From the NCBI GenBank assembly GCA_025927545.1, contig JAICLE010000005.1, positions 1-64,000 of the forward strand: 64,000 nt of DNA, written 5' to 3'. Below the pieces are notes generated by a model. The model ran no database searches and was not told the origin of the DNA. It saw only the letters and a list, made by a program, of their open reading frames with translations. This document shows positions 49,459 to 58,846 of the stretch, piece by piece. A program made the position numbers and the translations under genes. Source of the DNA: Gemmatimonadales bacterium. GTDB taxonomy: Bacteria; Gemmatimonadota; Gemmatimonadetes; Gemmatimonadales; GWC2-71-9. Positions within the stretch are counted from its first letter, which is position 1. The number at the start of each line of letters is the position of its first letter.

Positions 49459-50250
49459 ATGCGGGGCAGGCATCTGATACTGGCGGCCGCCGCTGCGGCC
49501 ATGGGGAGCGCCGGGGCACCATCCCTGGCTGCCCAGACGGGCTTCAACGGCGTCATCACGTTCACGCAGGATCGCGACGGCAAGCCCGCCACATTCGTGC
49601 AAACCACCAAGGGTCGGAAGGTACGGCTGCAGGGCTTCGGCAGTGACTCCGGCGCGCTGATCGTCGATGGCGATGCCAAGGTCATGATGATGGTGAATCC
49701 GAAGGAGCAGCAGTACATGGTCATGACGGACGAGGATGCGAAGCAAATGGCCGCGATGGCGGAGCAGATGAAGGCGAAGCATGCGGAGGCGGACCGGGGT
49801 CAGATGAGCTTCACCAATACGGGGCGCCGCGAGACGGTGGCCGGCGTACCGTGCGAGGTGTGGCACGGGACCTATTCGGGCGGTGAGAGCGACGAGAAGC
49901 GGGAGGGCGATGCCTGCATGGCCAAGGGTGTCGGGTTCGCCCTGGCGGAGATCACCCTGGGCAATCCTATGCTGCAGCGCGGCGCTCCGGGCTGGTCGCA
50001 GATGCAGCAGTACCGTGACCTGGTCGCCGGGGGCAAGGGCATCCTCAGGGCGACGACGACGAAGGACGGCAAGGTTACGACCGAGCTGGAGGCCACCAAG
50101 ATCGAGCCGAAGGTGGTGAGTGACGACGCGTTCAAGCCGCCCGCCGGCTACAAGGAAATCCGGATGGGCGACATGATGCTGAAAGCGCAGAACGCGATGC
50201 AGGAAATGCGGGACAAGATGAAGGCCAATCAAGGGAAGTCGCAGCCGTAG
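49459..50250 (+). CDS. Secreted DUF4412-like protein, Met/Lys-rich
   Basis: Signal peptide; GFNGVITFTQDRDGKPATFVQTTKGRKVRLQ...KVMMMVNPKEQQYMVM. Confidence 0.65.
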   Translation: MRGRHLILAAAAAAMGSAGAPSLAAQTGFNGVITFTQDRDGKPATFVQTTKGRKVRLQGFGSDSGALIVDGDAKVMMMVNPKEQQYMVMTDEDAKQMAAMAEQMKAKHAEADRGQMSFTNTGRRETVAGVPCEVWHGTYSGGESDEKREGDACMAKGVGFALAEITLGNPMLQRGAPGWSQMQQYRDLVAGGKGILRATTTKDGKVTTELEATKIEPKVVSDDAFKPPAGYKEIRMGDMMLKAQNAMQEMRDKMKANQGKSQP

Positions 50251-50259
50251 CACCCGCAC

Positions 50260-50294
50260 GCCGGCCGGCCGCAATCGGAGCGCGGTCGGCCGGC
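50260..50294. terminator. Hairpin terminator at the convergent operon junction
   Basis: GCCGGCCGGCCGC-AATCGGAGC-GCGGTCGGCCGGC, 13-bp stem with one G-U, 9 nt after the DUF4412 stop. Confidence 0.65.
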
Positions 50295-50358
50295 CGTTCT
50301 ACGCGTAAAGGTGAGCGACGTATAAGATATGTTATGTTAAGTTCGCGTGCGGATATCT

Positions 50359-50382
50359 GTGGAGAACTGGGCGGTTCTCCAC
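50359..50382 (-). terminator. Hairpin downstream of dapF, possible terminator of the minus-strand operon
   Basis: GTGGAGAAC-TGGGCG-GTTCTCCAC perfect 9-bp stem, 9 nt after the dapF stop. Confidence 0.6.
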
Positions 50383-50391
50383 CCACCGCCG

Positions 50392-51267
50392 CTATTTCGT
50401 TGTGCAATTGGGAGTTACGGAAGCCGGTGCCGCAGGGTCGAAACCGTCGGCTTCCCAGACAGCGCGGAACACCAGCTTGCCTTGGCCGCCGAGCCAGACG
50501 TTTGAGGCCCGATCGCCGTTCAGATCGGCCTCGACCAGCAGGGGCTCCCCGCCCCGGCTTCTCAGAGTCACCGGGAGCGAGGCCTCGCCCCGGGCGGCCA
50601 GAAGCAGCCCGGCGGCCACCGTGCCGGTGCCGCAGGCCAGCGTCTCGCCTTCGATGCCTCGCTCGTAAGTCCGGATCAACCACGGCTGGCCCGCGGGTCC
50701 GGGCGCCACGAAATTCACGTTGGCACCGGCAGCGCCGAGCCGCGGACTGAAGCGCAGGCTCCGCCCGCGGCCGAGCAGGTCGATCCGCTCGATGTCATCC
50801 ACCCGGACGACCAGGTGCGGCACCCCGACCTGGGCGAACCCCATCCAGCGCTCGCCGGCGGCCGGCTCCAGTCCCTCGACCTCACGGGCGACCTCGAAGC
50901 CCGGCAGCCCGATTTCCGCCTGGTCGCCTCCCACGGGTGCGCGTGCGCGGACGACGCCGGCATCCGTGAGCAGGCAGAGCTCGCCCGGCGGGACGAGCTC
51001 CAGGTGGACGGCCAGCCGCGCGCTGCAGAGTGCCGCGTTGCCGCACATCGCCGCGCGCGAGCCGTCGGCGTTCCAGTACGTCATGCGGATCGCGCCGGGC
51101 CCCTCGGGCGTCAGGATCACGAGGCCGTCCGCGCCCACGCCGGCGCGGCGGTCGCACAGCGCGGCCACCCGCGCGGCGGGCCACGCCTCGGGAACCGCCG
51201 AGCGGCCGTCGAGCAGGACGAAGTCGTTGCCCGACCCCGTCATCTTGTGCACGATGGTTCCTCTCAC
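50392..51267 (-). CDS. dapF: Diaminopimelate epimerase
   Basis: VHKMTGSGNDFVLLDGR; ADGSRAAMCGNAALC and ACGTGTVAAG catalytic cysteines; GTG start at 51267 overlaps the upstream gene stop. Confidence 0.93.
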   Translation of the reverse strand: MRGTIVHKMTGSGNDFVLLDGRSAVPEAWPAARVAALCDRRAGVGADGLVILTPEGPGAIRMTYWNADGSRAAMCGNAALCSARLAVHLELVPPGELCLLTDAGVVRARAPVGGDQAEIGLPGFEVAREVEGLEPAAGERWMGFAQVGVPHLVVRVDDIERIDLLGRGRSLRFSPRLGAAGANVNFVAPGPAGQPWLIRTYERGIEGETLACGTGTVAAGLLLAARGEASLPVTLRSRGGEPLLVEADLNGDRASNVWLGGQGKLVFRAVWEADGFDPAAPASVTPNCTTK

Positions 51268-51983
51268 AATCTCCCCACCGTGGACTGCAGCCGGAGCCAC
51301 CAGACCATCCAGATCGCCTCGCGCACGATGCGCTTGTTCATCTTGCTCTGGCCCTCCACCCGGTCGGTGAAAATGATCGGGATCTCGAGCAGGCGAAATC
51401 CCTTCTTCCACGCGCGGAAGCTCATCTCGATCTGGAAGGAGTAGCCGTTGGATCGCACCCGGTCGAGGTCGATGGCCTCGAGCACCTGCCGGCGGAAGCA
51501 CTTGAACCCGCCGGTGGAATCGGTGAGCGGAAGGCCGGTGACCCGCCGGGCGTACTCGTTGGCCCCCACGGAGAGCAACAGCCGTGCGATGGGCCAGTTG
51601 ATCACGTTCACGCCATGGCGGTAGCGCGAACCGATGACCAGGTCGGCATTCTCGATCGCCCGCAGGAACTCGGGGAGAAACTTGGGGTCATGACTGAAGT
51701 CCGCGTCCATCTCGAATATCAGATCGTACCCGCGCTCGAGCGCCCAGCGAAACCCCGCGATGTACGCCTTGCCCAGCCCCGCCTTCGCCGGCCGGTGCAG
51801 CACGTGCACCCGCGGCTCGACTGCGCTCAGCTCGTCGGCCAGCCGGCCGGTACCATCGGGCGAGTTGTCGTCCACCACGAGTACCTCGAGCCGCGGATCC
51901 TGGTGGAGGATCTGGGGCACGACGAGCGGCAGGTTCACCCGCTCGTTGTACGTGGGAATAACGACAAGGGCCCGCTCAGCCAT
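51264..51983 (-). CDS. Polyprenol-monophosphate glycosyltransferase (Dpm1-like GT2)
   Basis: ALVVIPTYNERVNLPLVV; VVDDNSPDGTGRLAD; FEMDADFSHDP; IPIIFTDRVEGQSKM. Confidence 0.9.
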   Translation of the reverse strand: MAERALVVIPTYNERVNLPLVVPQILHQDPRLEVLVVDDNSPDGTGRLADELSAVEPRVHVLHRPAKAGLGKAYIAGFRWALERGYDLIFEMDADFSHDPKFLPEFLRAIENADLVIGSRYRHGVNVINWPIARLLLSVGANEYARRVTGLPLTDSTGGFKCFRRQVLEAIDLDRVRSNGYSFQIEMSFRAWKKGFRLLEIPIIFTDRVEGQSKMNKRIVREAIWMVWWLRLQSTVGRL

Positions 51984-54327
51984 CGGCGACTCTCCGCCGC
52001 CCGCGACGCCAGAGCGGCGCGGCCAGGAGCGCCGCGGTCGCGAGCAGCGCCACCAGGGTGACGAGCTTGCCCCTGGCGTAGGCGGAGGAGGCGAAGTGCA
52101 GCGTCACCTCGCGCGCGCCGGGCGGCAGCACCACGCTCAGGAGCGCGTGATCAGCCCGCAGGAGCGGCGCCGGCTTCCCGTCCACCGCTGCATGCCAGTC
52201 GGGATACCAGGTCTCGCCGATCACGAGGTAGCTGGAGCTGTCGGCGGCGCCGTCCAGCCGGATCCGCATGTGCCCCGGCCCCCAGTCGGCCAGCGTAGCA
52301 TGGACCGGCACGGGCGCAGGCACCTGCCCGCCCCGGATGGGCGCGGGGTGCACGGAGGCGGTGTCGGGGTAGAGCGCAATCCGGTTGTACGGGAATCGGG
52401 GATCGATCACCGTCGGGATCACCTGATCGTCGGGCAGTTTGGCGGCGCCGGGCAGGACCCGGACGTAGGCGGGCAGCGAGTCGCGCTCGAGCAGGACAGC
52501 GGGCGAGCCGGGCGTGGTGGGAACGGGGCCGAGCACGTGGTGGTAGCCGGGCACGGCCTGCGCCTGGGGCAGCAGCAGGTACCGCACGGCGAGGAGGTCC
52601 AGCAGCGCCGGGCTCCCGGCATTGCGCCACTCCCCCTTCCCACCGAGGAGCTCGTCGTAGAAACGGACCTCGTTGCCATGGTAGCCGAGCATGGTCTGGA
52701 TGTCGTGGGCCATGAGATAGGAGCCCTGATACACGCCGACGTCGAGCACGCGGAACGGTTTCCGCTCCGCGCGGAGCCGACTGGTGACCGCGTCGTCCGC
52801 GTAGATGACGGACGCGGGGTCGCGGAAATCGAAGAAGAGCCGATCGATGCTCCACATGTCGCCGACGACCACCGCGGCGAGTGCCGCGGCGGCGGCACCC
52901 GCTCCGATCCGGCCGCTCCACACGGACCAGAGCGCTGCCCCGCCGATCAGCGTGACGAGCAGCAGCCGGAGCGCTCCCATCTGCAGCGCGGGTGCGTTGG
53001 CCGCCACCCGCGCGGCCTGGTCCGGGCCGGCGAGCACCACGGCAACCGATTGCAGCAGGCCGATCGCACCGAGCACCGCGATTGCGCCGAGCACCGCCAC
53101 CGGCACGACGAGCGCCTTGCGCGACACCTCGCCGCGGAGGAGCCGGTCGGTCCCGAAGCCGGCGAATGCCGCGACCGGCAGCGCCACCAGGAAAAAGGCC
53201 ATGCCGGGCGCGCGCACCTTCTTCATCATCGGCATCACCTCGTACCACGCATAATAGAATGGGGTGTGGCCGCCGAAGGAGACGAGCAGGAAGAGCACCG
53301 CGATCACACCAAGTGCCCGGACGGTGCGGCGCCGGGTCCGGTCGCCCAGGCCGAGCACTGCGAGCACCACCACGATGGCCCCGAGATACTCCGTGTGAAG
53401 CTTGAAGACGTTCCGTCCCCAATAGCTCTGCAGCACCCCGTTGAACTGCGGGAGGACCGTCGTGACGATCTCCTCGGGCGGCATCGAGAACAACACGGCG
53501 TAGTCCCAGCCCCCGCTGGGACCGCCCGCGGCCCGGGGCGAGTATGGGATGTACTGGAGGAACGGCAGCACCTGGATGGCCGCGATGGCCAGCCCGAGCA
53601 GCACGGCGCCGAAGGCAAGCGCCAGCTCGCGCCACCACACCAAGCCCACCGGCCGCTCCGGGTCGAAGAACACCAGATACACGGTCCAGACGGCCGCGCC
53701 CACCAGCAGGTAATAGGTCAACTGGTAATGCGGACTCAGCATGCAGAGTCCCACCACCAGCGCGAGCAGGCCGTAGCCCCACCACCGCCGGTCGCGCACC
53801 GCCGCGAGCAACGCCAGCAGCGCGAGTGGCGCCAGCGCCGAGACGAAGAGCTTGCCGTCGTGCCCCGGCTTGACCAGCGAGGCAACGATGCCGGTCAGCT
53901 CGTACGCCAGCCCGCCCACCAGCGCGCCCGTCCAGCTCACGCGCAGCGCGCGCAACAGGGCGTACATGCACGCGCCCGCCAGCACGATGTGCGCGAAGAA
54001 ACCGAGATTCATCGCGGTGTCGACCGGGAGAATCCAGCGCAGCCAGGCGGTCGGATAGAAGATGTCTCCGTGCTGCGCGGCGATGTACGGCAGGCCGCCG
54101 AACAGATAGGGGTTCCACTCGGGGATGTGGCCGGTCGCGCGGAACATCTCTGCGCCGAACAGGCGGAACCCGTAACCGGCGATGTACTGGTCATCGCCCA
54201 GCAGCCAGCGACCGGCCAGCATGGGCCAGCAGAGGGTGAGCGCGGCGAGGAGAAACACCGCCGTCGCGAGCAGCGCCGGGCGGCGGGGCTCGAACGGGAC
54301 GCTCGAGGGGGACTCAGGGTGCGACAC
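51976..54327 (-). CDS. YfhO-family integral membrane (GT-C type) protein
   Basis: Many TM helices; N-terminal FRATGHIPEWNPYLFGGLPYIAAQHGDIFYPTAWL; periplasmic C-terminal domain; GTG start at 54327. Confidence 0.82.
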   Translation of the reverse strand: MSHPESPSSVPFEPRRPALLATAVFLLAALTLCWPMLAGRWLLGDDQYIAGYGFRLFGAEMFRATGHIPEWNPYLFGGLPYIAAQHGDIFYPTAWLRWILPVDTAMNLGFFAHIVLAGACMYALLRALRVSWTGALVGGLAYELTGIVASLVKPGHDGKLFVSALAPLALLALLAAVRDRRWWGYGLLALVVGLCMLSPHYQLTYYLLVGAAVWTVYLVFFDPERPVGLVWWRELALAFGAVLLGLAIAAIQVLPFLQYIPYSPRAAGGPSGGWDYAVLFSMPPEEIVTTVLPQFNGVLQSYWGRNVFKLHTEYLGAIVVVLAVLGLGDRTRRRTVRALGVIAVLFLLVSFGGHTPFYYAWYEVMPMMKKVRAPGMAFFLVALPVAAFAGFGTDRLLRGEVSRKALVVPVAVLGAIAVLGAIGLLQSVAVVLAGPDQAARVAANAPALQMGALRLLLVTLIGGAALWSVWSGRIGAGAAAAALAAVVVGDMWSIDRLFFDFRDPASVIYADDAVTSRLRAERKPFRVLDVGVYQGSYLMAHDIQTMLGYHGNEVRFYDELLGGKGEWRNAGSPALLDLLAVRYLLLPQAQAVPGYHHVLGPVPTTPGSPAVLLERDSLPAYVRVLPGAAKLPDDQVIPTVIDPRFPYNRIALYPDTASVHPAPIRGGQVPAPVPVHATLADWGPGHMRIRLDGAADSSSYLVIGETWYPDWHAAVDGKPAPLLRADHALLSVVLPPGAREVTLHFASSAYARGKLVTLVALLATAALLAAPLWRRGRRRVADG

Positions 54328-55240
54328 GCGCTCTCCACCGGGTGAAGACGAGGAAGGGGACGGCCGCCCCGAACTCGGTGATCGTGAGCAGCAGCCGCGA
54401 GGCAACGGCCAGCGCCGTGGCCGCGCCGATGCCGAGGGGGCGCTGCAGCATGAGGATGAACAGCGCTTCCCGCACGCCCAGGCCCCCGGGGGCGAAGAGC
54501 GCCAGGAAGCCCGCGAGATACGACGCCGTGAACACGGCTACGGCGAGCCCGGGCTCGAGACCGGCCTCCGGCAGCAGTCCCCGGGCGAGCAGCCAGAGCG
54601 CCGCGCCGTAGCCAAGCCACGCGATCACGTTGGCGGCGATCCCGATGCCGACGCCGGCCGCGGCCGGCGCGCCGCGTGCCTCCGCGTCGGGCGCGAGCAG
54701 GCGAAGCAGCCGGCGGAGGAACGGCGGCCAGAGGAGCAGCGCGATGCCGACGATGGAGCCCACCACGAGCAGGGCGAGCACGGCCCGGGCGCCGGGATGC
54801 GCCGCCTCGAGCGCCTCGCGGCCCGTCAGGCCGGCCACTGCGGCGCCGGTGCCGATCGCGAGCCCCTGCATCACCACGGCCGATCCGGTCGCCGCCCACG
54901 GCGGGACGCCGGCCCGCTGCGCCAGAATCGCCATGCCGGCCACCGCCCACACCTTCCCCGGGAGGTACTTCCCCAGGCTGGAGATCGTCCAGATGGCGCC
55001 GGCCGTCCAACCGTCGAGCCGCTGTCCCCAGCCGGCGAGCACGCCGCGCCAGGCGATGATCAGCACGCCGTACATCAGCCAGACGACCAGCGCGCTCAGC
55101 ACGAGCCAGCCCGGCTCGATGTGCCAGTCGAGCGGCTGCGAACGGAGCTCCTCCCAGTTCCGCACCAGGCTCCGCGCCGCAAACGCTACGATTGCGAGCC
55201 CCACGAGCCCGAGCAGCACCCGCACCCATGGCCTACGCAC
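54314..55240 (-). CDS. Lysylphosphatidylglycerol-synthase TM-domain (flippase-like) protein
   Basis: SSLGKYLPGKVWAVAGMAILAQRAGVPPWAA and LALFAPGGLGVREALFILML; multiple TMs; GTG start at 55240. Confidence 0.82.
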   Translation of the reverse strand: MRRPWVRVLLGLVGLAIVAFAARSLVRNWEELRSQPLDWHIEPGWLVLSALVVWLMYGVLIIAWRGVLAGWGQRLDGWTAGAIWTISSLGKYLPGKVWAVAGMAILAQRAGVPPWAATGSAVVMQGLAIGTGAAVAGLTGREALEAAHPGARAVLALLVVGSIVGIALLLWPPFLRRLLRLLAPDAEARGAPAAAGVGIGIAANVIAWLGYGAALWLLARGLLPEAGLEPGLAVAVFTASYLAGFLALFAPGGLGVREALFILMLQRPLGIGAATALAVASRLLLTITEFGAAVPFLVFTRWRARVAP

Positions 55241-56375
55241 CGAGCGCCTCGCGATACCACCCCTCGCACAACTCGGCCACGTGCGCGGGCGAGAGCCGCG
55301 CACGCCAGGATTCACCCACCAGCCTGGCCGCCGCGAGGCGGTCGGGATCCTGGAGCAGATCCAGCGTGGCGTCGCTGAGTGCTTCGGGCGAGGGCAGCGT
55401 GAGGCGCCCAGCGCCTGACTCCGGAACGACGTCGAGGAGCCCGCCGCCATCCCAGCACGCCACCACCGGCACCCCGGCCATCAGCGCCTCCGCGGCTGCG
55501 AGCCCGAAGCCCTCGCCTTGCGCGGGAAAGAACATCACGTCGGCGGTCGCCAGATGGGAGATCACCTGTCCCGGGGGCACCGCCCCCGCGAATCGGACGA
55601 ACGACTCGATCCCGAGCCGCGCGGTCTGGTGCTCGAGTGCCGCGCGCTCGGGGCCGTCGCCGAGCACCGTGAGCGGCAGGCCGTGGCCGCACGAGGCCAG
55701 AAACGCGGTCGTCTCGAGCGCCAGCGAGATGCGCTTTTGCCTGGTGAGCCGCGCGACGACGATCGCCCCACCGCCGCCCGTGGTCCACGGCCAGGCACGG
55801 GTGTCTACCGGCATCGGATGCACGTGGTCGGCGGTGATCGGGCGGCCGGTCGAGGTCTGGACCCAGCCCGCGAGCTCGCGTGAGACAGCGGTCACGACCC
55901 GGGCCCGGTGGAGCACCGGCCGGGCGAGCCGCCGCGCCAGCCGCGAGCGGCGGAGCAGCGCCGCATCGGTGCCGTGAATGGTGACCACCAGCGGCACCTC
56001 GGCCGGGGCCGCGAGGCCGGCCGGCACCCACCAGTGGGCGTGCACCAGGTCCGCACCGGCGGCGACCTCCTCGCGGGCTGCGCGCCGGAGGGCCCGCCAG
56101 AGGCTGGCGAGCGCGCGCCAACCGCCCGGCGCGCGGAGCGCGGACGCCATGGTGCCCCGGTACGCGAGCGACTCTCCCCGGGCCGATGCGTACCGCACCC
56201 GCCGCACGCGCACGCCGTCCACCTCCTCCTCCCCGCCCTGCCCCGCGTCGCTCGGCGCCACGACCCGCACTTCGAGCCCGCGCGCAACGAGCGCCGTGGC
56301 CAGAGTTGCCAGGAACGATCCCGATAGATCGCCGGGCCAGCGGGGATAGTTGTGGGTCAGGAATACGACCCGCAC
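55233..56375 (-). CDS. GT4-type glycosyltransferase
   Basis: MRVVFLTHNYPRWPGDLSGSFLATLATALVARGLEVRVVAP; VLGDGPERAALE; FFPAQGEGFGLAAAEALMAGVPVVA. Confidence 0.9.
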   Translation of the reverse strand: MRVVFLTHNYPRWPGDLSGSFLATLATALVARGLEVRVVAPSDAGQGGEEEVDGVRVRRVRYASARGESLAYRGTMASALRAPGGWRALASLWRALRRAAREEVAAGADLVHAHWWVPAGLAAPAEVPLVVTIHGTDAALLRRSRLARRLARPVLHRARVVTAVSRELAGWVQTSTGRPITADHVHPMPVDTRAWPWTTGGGGAIVVARLTRQKRISLALETTAFLASCGHGLPLTVLGDGPERAALEHQTARLGIESFVRFAGAVPPGQVISHLATADVMFFPAQGEGFGLAAAEALMAGVPVVACWDGGGLLDVVPESGAGRLTLPSPEALSDATLDLLQDPDRLAAARLVGESWRARLSPAHVAELCEGWYREALGA

Positions 56376-56378
56376 GGC

Positions 56379-57335
56379 TCAGTCCCGCGGGTCGGGCTTG
56401 TCCAGCCGATCGAGCGCGCGGGCGACCGCCCGCGTCTCCTCCTGGACCCCCGCGATCATCTCTCCCAGCAGCCCGAAGCCGAAGAGCACGATGCCGCTGA
56501 TCACCATCGTCTCGACCAGGTTGAGCAGCGGGCGGAGGCCGATGCCGAAGCCGAAGCGCAGCACCAGTGCGACGACTCCCGCCAGGAGACCGATGACGAA
56601 CAGCGTGGCCCCGCCGATGCCGAAGAACAGCATCGGCTTCCGGCCGAATCGGAGCTGGAACCAGACGCTGAGCAGATCGAACATCCCTACCGGAATCCGG
56701 CGCCAGCCGAATTTGGAGACGCCGGCGCGGCGGGGGTGGAGCGGCACGGGCAGCGAGTCGAGGCGGAAACCGTCCGCCGCGGCGATCACCACCATGTATC
56801 GGTGCCAGTCGGGCCGGAGCGGGACCCCCTGCATCACCTCGCGCCGGTACGCCTTGACGGAGTTGAGGTCGGTCACCCGCACGCCGAACAGCCAGCGGCA
56901 CAGGGTATTGTAGACCCGGCTCACGAATGCCTTCTCGTACTTCCCCTGCTTCGTGCCGGTGACGATGTCGGCGCGGCCGGCGAGGATCGGTGCGACGAGC
57001 CCGGGGATGTCCTCGGGGAGATACTGCAGATCGGCCGGGTAGAAGACGAACACGTCGCCCCGGGCCACCTCGCCCGCGGAGCGGAGCGCGTCGGCGATGC
57101 CGCGCTGCCGGCGGTGAGTGACGACGCGCAGAAACGGGTAGGTCCGCTCCAGCTCGCGTAGCACCCGCGCGGTTTCATCGCGCGAGCCGTCGTCGACGAC
57201 CACCACCTCGAACGAGAACGCCGCCGGCGAGAGTGCCTCGCCGCACAGCCGGAGAAACTCGGGGAGGTTCTCCGCCTCGTCCTTGGCCGGCACCAGGACG
57301 CTGACGTCCAGCGTCTCGGCCGCCGCACCAGTCAT
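56379..57335 (-). CDS. GT2 glycosyltransferase with C-terminal TM pair (DPM/GtrB/CsbB-like)
   Basis: VSVLVPAKDEAENLPEFL; VVVDDGSRDETARVL; two hydrophobic C-terminal helices. Confidence 0.88.
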   Translation of the reverse strand: MTGAAAETLDVSVLVPAKDEAENLPEFLRLCGEALSPAAFSFEVVVVDDGSRDETARVLRELERTYPFLRVVTHRRQRGIADALRSAGEVARGDVFVFYPADLQYLPEDIPGLVAPILAGRADIVTGTKQGKYEKAFVSRVYNTLCRWLFGVRVTDLNSVKAYRREVMQGVPLRPDWHRYMVVIAAADGFRLDSLPVPLHPRRAGVSKFGWRRIPVGMFDLLSVWFQLRFGRKPMLFFGIGGATLFVIGLLAGVVALVLRFGFGIGLRPLLNLVETMVISGIVLFGFGLLGEMIAGVQEETRAVARALDRLDKPDPRD

Positions 57336-58846
57336 ACCCGCTTCCGCATGCGCGCCGGCAGGATGCCGAGTTGGTCGCGGTACTTGGCCACCGTGCGCCG
57401 GGCGATCTGGATGCCCTGCTCCTGGAACAGATGCACGATCTGCTGGTCCGTGAGCGGCTTCGCGCTGTCCTCTTCGCCCACCATCTTCTGCAGCTTGGCG
57501 CGGATGGAGCGGGCGCTGGCGTCCTCACCCGACGCGGTGGCGAGCGCGCTCGAGAAGAAGAACTTGAGCGGGAGCACCCCGCGGGGGGTTTGCACGTACT
57601 TCTCGTTGGTTACGCGGCTGACGGTGGACTCGTGCATGTTGATCACCTCCGCCACCTCCCGCAGGGTGAGCGGCCGGAGATGCTCGATCCCCTTCTCGAA
57701 GAAATCGCGCTGCCGGTCCACGATGAAGTTCATGACCTTGAGCATGGTCTGCCGGCGCTGCTCGATGGCCTGGATCATCCAGTTGGCGCTGTTCATCTTC
57801 GACGCGATGAACTCGCGGTTCTCGGGGGTCATCTTCTTCTTGTCGCGCGCGATCTCCTGGTAGGAGCGGCTGAGGCGCAGGCGGGGCATCCCGGTGTCGT
57901 TGAGGAACACCTGGTAGCGGGTGCCGATCTTTTCCACGATCAAATCGGGGATGATGTAGCCGTCGCTCTGGCTGGCGTGCTTGAGCCCGGGCTTGGGATC
58001 GAGCCGGGCCAGCTCGTCGGCCGCGGCCTGCACCGCCACGGGCTCCACGCCGAACCGCTTGGCCAGATCGTTCCACCGGTGCGCGATGAGGTCCTGGAAG
58101 GCATCGTGCACCAGGCGATAGGTAAGCGAGGTGACGTCGGCCTGCTCGCCGAGCTGAATGAGGAGGCACTCGCGCAGGTCCCGCGCCCCGATGCCGGGCG
58201 GGTCGAGGCGCTGGATGATGGCCAGCATCTCCTCGGCCTCGGGCAGCGTGTAGAAGGCGGGCGAGGCGGCGTCGATGCCGGCCGGCGCGGCCGGCGCCGC
58301 GGTATCGTCCTCGGCATCGGACTCGTCCTCCGCCTCGGGTTCGCCCTCGACATGTCCTTCGACCAGGTGATTGACCGAGCCGAGGATCTCCTCCAGCGAT
58401 GCCGCCAGGTACCCCTCGTCATTGATGTTGCCGAGGAACTCCTCGGCGAGGAGGAGCTGGCGGGGCGTCAGCGTCAGCATCTGGAGCTGCTCCCGCAGGT
58501 AGTCGATCAGGTCCTTGGTCTCGACCGTCACGGGCTCGGTGTACTCGAGCTGCTCGTACTGCTCCCGCGTGCCGCCGACCTCGAAGCCGTTGAGGAGGAT
58601 CTCCTCCCAGTCCATCTCCTCCTCTTTTTCCTTCTGTTCCTTCTCCTGCTCGGCGTCCTTCTGCTCCGGCGCCTCCTCCTCCTCGGGCTCCAGCAGCTCC
58701 AGGAACGGGTTGACCAGCAGCTCCTGCTTCAGGTGCTGCTGGAGGTCCATCATGGGCATGTAGAGCATGTCCATGGCCTGGTAGAGCCGCGGGTTGACGC
58801 GCAGCTCCTGCCGCATGCTGGTGTGCTGGGAGAGTCCCGTTCTCAT
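57332..58846 (-). CDS. rpoN: RNA polymerase sigma-54 factor RpoN
   Basis: N-terminal QELRVNPRLYQAMDML; C-terminal RpoN box ARRTVAKYRDQLGI; HESTVSRVTNEKYVQTPRGVLPLKFFFSS. Confidence 0.95.
   Translation of the reverse strand: MRTGLSQHTSMRQELRVNPRLYQAMDMLYMPMMDLQQHLKQELLVNPFLELLEPEEEEAPEQKDAEQEKEQKEKEEEMDWEEILLNGFEVGGTREQYEQLEYTEPVTVETKDLIDYLREQLQMLTLTPRQLLLAEEFLGNINDEGYLAASLEEILGSVNHLVEGHVEGEPEAEDESDAEDDTAAPAAPAGIDAASPAFYTLPEAEEMLAIIQRLDPPGIGARDLRECLLIQLGEQADVTSLTYRLVHDAFQDLIAHRWNDLAKRFGVEPVAVQAAADELARLDPKPGLKHASQSDGYIIPDLIVEKIGTRYQVFLNDTGMPRLRLSRSYQEIARDKKKMTPENREFIASKMNSANWMIQAIEQRRQTMLKVMNFIVDRQRDFFEKGIEHLRPLTLREVAEVINMHESTVSRVTNEKYVQTPRGVLPLKFFFSSALATASGEDASARSIRAKLQKMVGEEDSAKPLTDQQIVHLFQEQGIQIARRTVAKYRDQLGILPARMRKRV

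Noticed and set aside
51760-54345. 861-aa plus-strand ORF opposite the YfhO gene
   Set aside because: Shadow ORF; H/R/E/Q-rich low-complexity translation, while the minus strand encodes a membrane protein with clear TM pattern.
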